Positions 61,181 through 64,000 of a stretch of 64,000 bases of DNA are shown here, piece after piece (position 1 is the first letter of the stretch; each line of letters opens with the position of its first letter). Origin of the DNA: Isochrysis galbana. Its lineage: Eukaryota > Haptophyta > Isochrysidales > Isochrysidaceae. Below the pieces are notes generated by a model, which had not been told where the DNA came from, searched no databases, and saw nothing but the letters and a program-made list of their open reading frames with translations. The stretch covers positions 1,169,975-1,233,974 of the forward strand of contig CM030943.1 in the NCBI GenBank assembly GCA_018136815.1, read 5' to 3'. A program made the position numbers and the translations under genes.

Positions 61181-62440
61181 CGAGCCCTACAAACGACGAA
61201 ATGGATACTTAACTACCTTAACGCGCGCAAGGCCGTGTGGAACATACGGACTTGACGCATGGTTTTGCCGCAACGGACTGGGCCGAGGGGCGGTCCTTAC
61301 CACTATCCCCATAAAGACCCTCACTAAGAGCATAAGCATAAACGGCAACCCGGCGCTTCCCCTCTTCTGGAAAGAAGCACTAACAGGCCTTCGAGAACTC
61401 GACATCCAACGCTCTTGTCTAACGAGCGGAGGGAGCGCTGTCACTGTCACAACCGATTTGGCACAACGCCCACGTTCCGCCCCCAGCAGTACGCGCCCAT
61501 TGATTGGGCACGGCTGTGGGACTCCCTCAACACAAAAGTCATTCATAACGTATTCAAGGACATTGCACTCGCCATCCCATACACCAAAGACGACTGCGCG
61601 TCGTACCTAGAACACCTACACCTAACCCTAGAATTCACGTACGAAGGGCGCACGATACACAAACAAGAAACCGTTCCTCGAATCATAGGACTGCATCGTG
61701 GAACACGCAACAACCATACTAAACAACCTGGCACCCCCGACCCCCGACCGCGCCAGATGATGCCCAGCAAAAGCGGAACAAAGACCACCATCCTATGCCT
61801 CATCAGGCAGACAGCCCGATGCCCAAAGAAATTAGAGTCACGGAAGAGGAAGAGGGAAAATACCTGAGCAAATTAAACAATATATGGCTCCATACACACA
61901 CCAACTACCTAGGAGAGGTAGCCGAAACCACGACAGTGGCGACCGAAGAAGAAGTCGCTCACTCCCACCCCCCAGCGAAATGGGAGGATGGCTAAACAGG
62001 CCCCAAATTCATGGACTTCCCGCTCGCGGAGGAATACTCCATACACAAAGAAAGGCAAAACCCCCCTAGACAAAATAACAGTCTCCGACATCACAAGGAA
62101 CATCATGAGCACGACGCGCAAAATAGATCCGCAGCCAGCGAGAGAAAACATGGAACCAAAGACTCGGCCTCACCAAAGAAGAATGGAGAATGGAGACACG
62201 TAGCCAAAATATACACCCACCCACTCCCAAAACACACGGACAAACACAAACACCCACACTTTAAGCACATAACCCACAGAAGGCTCGGCACGAGAAATCG
62301 ATTCGCGACCAGCGAAACTCACATGTGTAGGCTATGCGGTCGGTACCGCGAGGACTCGAAACACCTTGCCTGGTGCCCCGCCACCTCGACGATCTTCGAG
62401 ACGATCGACGCCCTAGCAGGCTTCTCACCGTAGTAGACAC
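61180..62440 (+). mobile_element. LINE ORF2 fragment, decayed
   Basis: Plus-strand pieces in several frames are colinear with the 27-30 kb LINE: DAWFCRNGLGRGAVLTTIP, GNPALPLFWKEALTGLRELDIQRS, ATTILNNLAPPTPDRARSDDAQQK, EIRVTEEEEGKYLSKLNNIWLHTHTNYLGEVAE, FMDFPLAEEYSIHK, HFKHITHRRLGTRNRFATSETHMCRLCGRYREDSKHLAWCP. At least four frame changes or stops. The start coincides with an R1-like hairpin. 3' end lost. Confidence 0.82.
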
Positions 62441-63003
62441 TAGTCTAGCAGTAGGCCCTAGCCTAGAATCTTTAAATTTTTCTGACGGGCCTGCTCGTGG
62501 TGGCAGTCGTGCCACCACGCCAACGCTGCACGCTGCGCACCTCAAGCCTCAAGGTACTCAAGTTCAAGGGATCAAGTTGACCAAGCACCAAGCGTGCGCT
62601 ACGATCAACATTACCGCTCTCATTGCATTGCAGTTATTGTAATCAACTGTGTGGGAGGCAACAGCACAACACTACACACAACAAAAAGTACATCTATATA
62701 ACAGCAACCGCCACAAAACACGACCACAGCTTCAAATTTGAAACATGAAGATGGCAACAACCAGAAGTGAGAAGAAGTGCGGCGTAGCAAGAACACGTTG
62801 AGCGCTGGTTGAGCGCAGCACACTCAAGCACATCCAGAACTTTTAAAAAGATAACACCTGGGCAAACATGAAGTGGTGTTCGCCCTTACATTAATCAGGG
62901 GCGCCTCGCATTCCTCGTGCTCGTGTGCCAAACTGAAGTCTGAGAAGTCACCCATGTTCTAGGCAATCGAGCACTCCATGAAGCATCTTCACAAGTGCCG
63001 CTT
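62441..63003. other. intergenic, TAF10 3' flank
   Basis: Contains a perfect hairpin GTGGTGGCAGTCGTGCCACCAC at 62498-62519 and TTTTAAAAAGATAA at 62841-62854, a word shared with 7790, 36720 and 45680. No gene. Confidence 0.45.
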
Positions 63004-63488
63004 TCAACTCCCTTGACCAGCACCACCCGCAGAAGCCGCAGGCTCGCTTGATGATGCCGGAGTGTCAGCAAAGTAGCTCGGCTTTCGCAGGGGTATTCCA
63101 TTCTCCCGACAAGCCTGTGCGAGATCCTCTGTTGTAAGAACAAGTCGCACGTCGCCTTTCTTTGCAGCCTGCCTGTTCTTGCAGTATTGCAAGGCGTCAT
63201 TGGTGAGGTCTGCCACAAATTTGTGTGTGGCGAGTGAGACCAAGCGAATCATCCGCTCATCTGTGCACTGAAACCCCGATTGCGCCAAGAAGTGCCTCGT
63301 GACTTCATCTGGCAACTGCGACAGCCAGGAAAGATGCAGCCATGAATCTCAGAAGAGATGTTGACAGCCAGGGGCAAACATGGCAAGAAGTCAGCGCAAG
63401 CAATGGAAGGGTTCAAGCGCACCGCCGGTGTGTAATCATTCATCGCGAGGAGAAGCTCCTCGGCGACCCGCACTTGCTCGGGGTCCAT
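63004..63488 (-). CDS. TAF10: TFIID/SAGA subunit TAF10, two exons
   Basis: Exons 63488-63423 and 63315-63004, GT-AG intron in phase 0; 125 aa. MDPEQVRVAEELLLAMNDYTPA joins LPDEVTRHFLAQSGFQCTDERMIRLVSLATHKFVADLTNDALQYCKNRQ, the histone-fold region of TAF10 (DYTPxIPDxVTxxYLxxxGF in the family), then RLVLTTEDLAQACRENGIPLRKPSYF. TAF10 pairs with TAF3, TAF8 or SPT7-type partners in TFIID and SAGA. The protein is short, without the long Pro/Ala N terminus of animals. The frame is open upstream to 63542 but lacks an ATG. The CDS begins 50 bp from a GC-rich CGCGTCGCGCCGCC stretch. Confidence 0.94.
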
Positions 63489-64000
63489 CACTTCGTCGCG
63501 TCGCGCCGCCGCTGCGCGGCTCGGCACGGCGCGGCCTAGCAAGAAGAGCTGAGAGAGCTTTCTGTTTTTCAGACGTGGATGTCTCCGTTGTCCGATGCTC
63601 TAGAACTTAGAGAAAGATGAATGACCAGCGGGCTTTAGTTTGCGTTAGTGCTAGTGAACGGCGACGGAGCAGCGAGGGGGCGCGTTGGACAGAAGGAAAG
63701 AAGGGAAAAGAAAACCTCCCAGTCCCCCTTTAAGGGGGGAAGTAGGCGCGGGGGGAGCGCGCTCCCCTCCATTCCCTTCTCCGCTGCACACGCGCCCTAG
63801 GCCCCAGGCTGCCCAAGCTCTCTCTCTATCTCTCTCTCTCTATCTATCTATCTATCTCTAACGTCTATAAAACAACTGAGCGTTAGTACCACTACTCCCA
63901 CTAGCCCGGTACTATCACGACACCCCTCAACGCACCTGCCCGCACGCCTTGAAGTGATGGCACAAGACACAAGACACATACACACATGCATCCTTACAAA
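63489..64000. repeat. TAF10 upstream region, CT/ATCT microsatellite, S-family 3' end (-)
   Basis: 63813-63858 is (CT)n then (ATCT)n. 63875-64000 on the minus strand is an S-family 3' end with hairpin TAGTACC/GGTACTA; it runs off the window. Nothing else seen. Confidence 0.7.

Noticed and set aside
1-64000. CRISPR arrays, operons, ribosome binding sites
   Set aside because: Spliced genes and mobile elements show nuclear eukaryotic DNA; no regular spacer arrays were seen.

Overview
This is eukaryotic nuclear DNA. Genes have GT-AG introns and lie on both strands without operons, and roughly half of the window is interspersed repeats. The gene set suggests a photosynthetic protist: a plant-type L-galactono-1,4-lactone dehydrogenase, HMG-CoA reductase (mevalonate pathway), a sterol-desaturase-type enzyme, and a membrane protein with a signal-peptide-like N terminus that could be a plastid presequence of the secondary-plastid kind. 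I cannot name the species. A 100-N assembly gap lies at 467-566.

Layout of host genes: 1-371(-) HMG-CoA reductase, cut by the window edge; 1266-2824(+) SR-type cyclophilin; 5998-7314(+) tail-anchored protein; 8516-9973(+) disordered protein; 11039-11326(+) leucine-rich-repeat fragment; 11776-13102(-) Golgi-type sulfotransferase; 14072-15052(-) secreted thioredoxin-like protein; 18518-19312(-) sterol desaturase/fatty acid hydroxylase; 20185-22051(+) METTL14 in five exons; 30542-32681(-) GLDH in five exons; 36796-38080(+) ARFRP1 in seven exons; 41260-42255(-) LCMT-type methyltransferase; 46529-47233(-) protein with a SAM-like C terminus; 50979-51866(-) possible plastid membrane protein; 55190-55654(+) NUDIX hydrolase; 57491-58428(-) CacyBP/SIP-like CS-domain protein; 59658-60851(+) C2H2 zinc-finger protein; 63004-63488(-) TAF10. 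These are mostly unrelated housekeeping genes (splicing, m6A writing, vesicle traffic, ascorbate and isoprenoid synthesis, TFIID/SAGA).

Between them lies a dense layered set of mobile elements. It includes L1-like LINEs (one 2.75-kb 5'-truncated copy with an open reading frame and a 17-bp target duplication, a close relative at 53.5 kb, and several decayed pieces); LTR-retrotransposon fossils with TG...CA ends and 5-bp duplications; a hAT element with an exact 8-bp duplication; a piggyBac-like element and a piggyBac-type MITE, both between TTAA sites; and several GC-rich non-autonomous repeat families. The most striking signal is a SINE-like family whose 3' end keeps a hairpin. Its stem sequence differs between copies but stays paired, while the loop is conserved. 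A repeat interrupted by the LTR fossil at 2956-4646 is present without that insertion at 8.0-8.2 kb, which gives an internal check on the insertion site.
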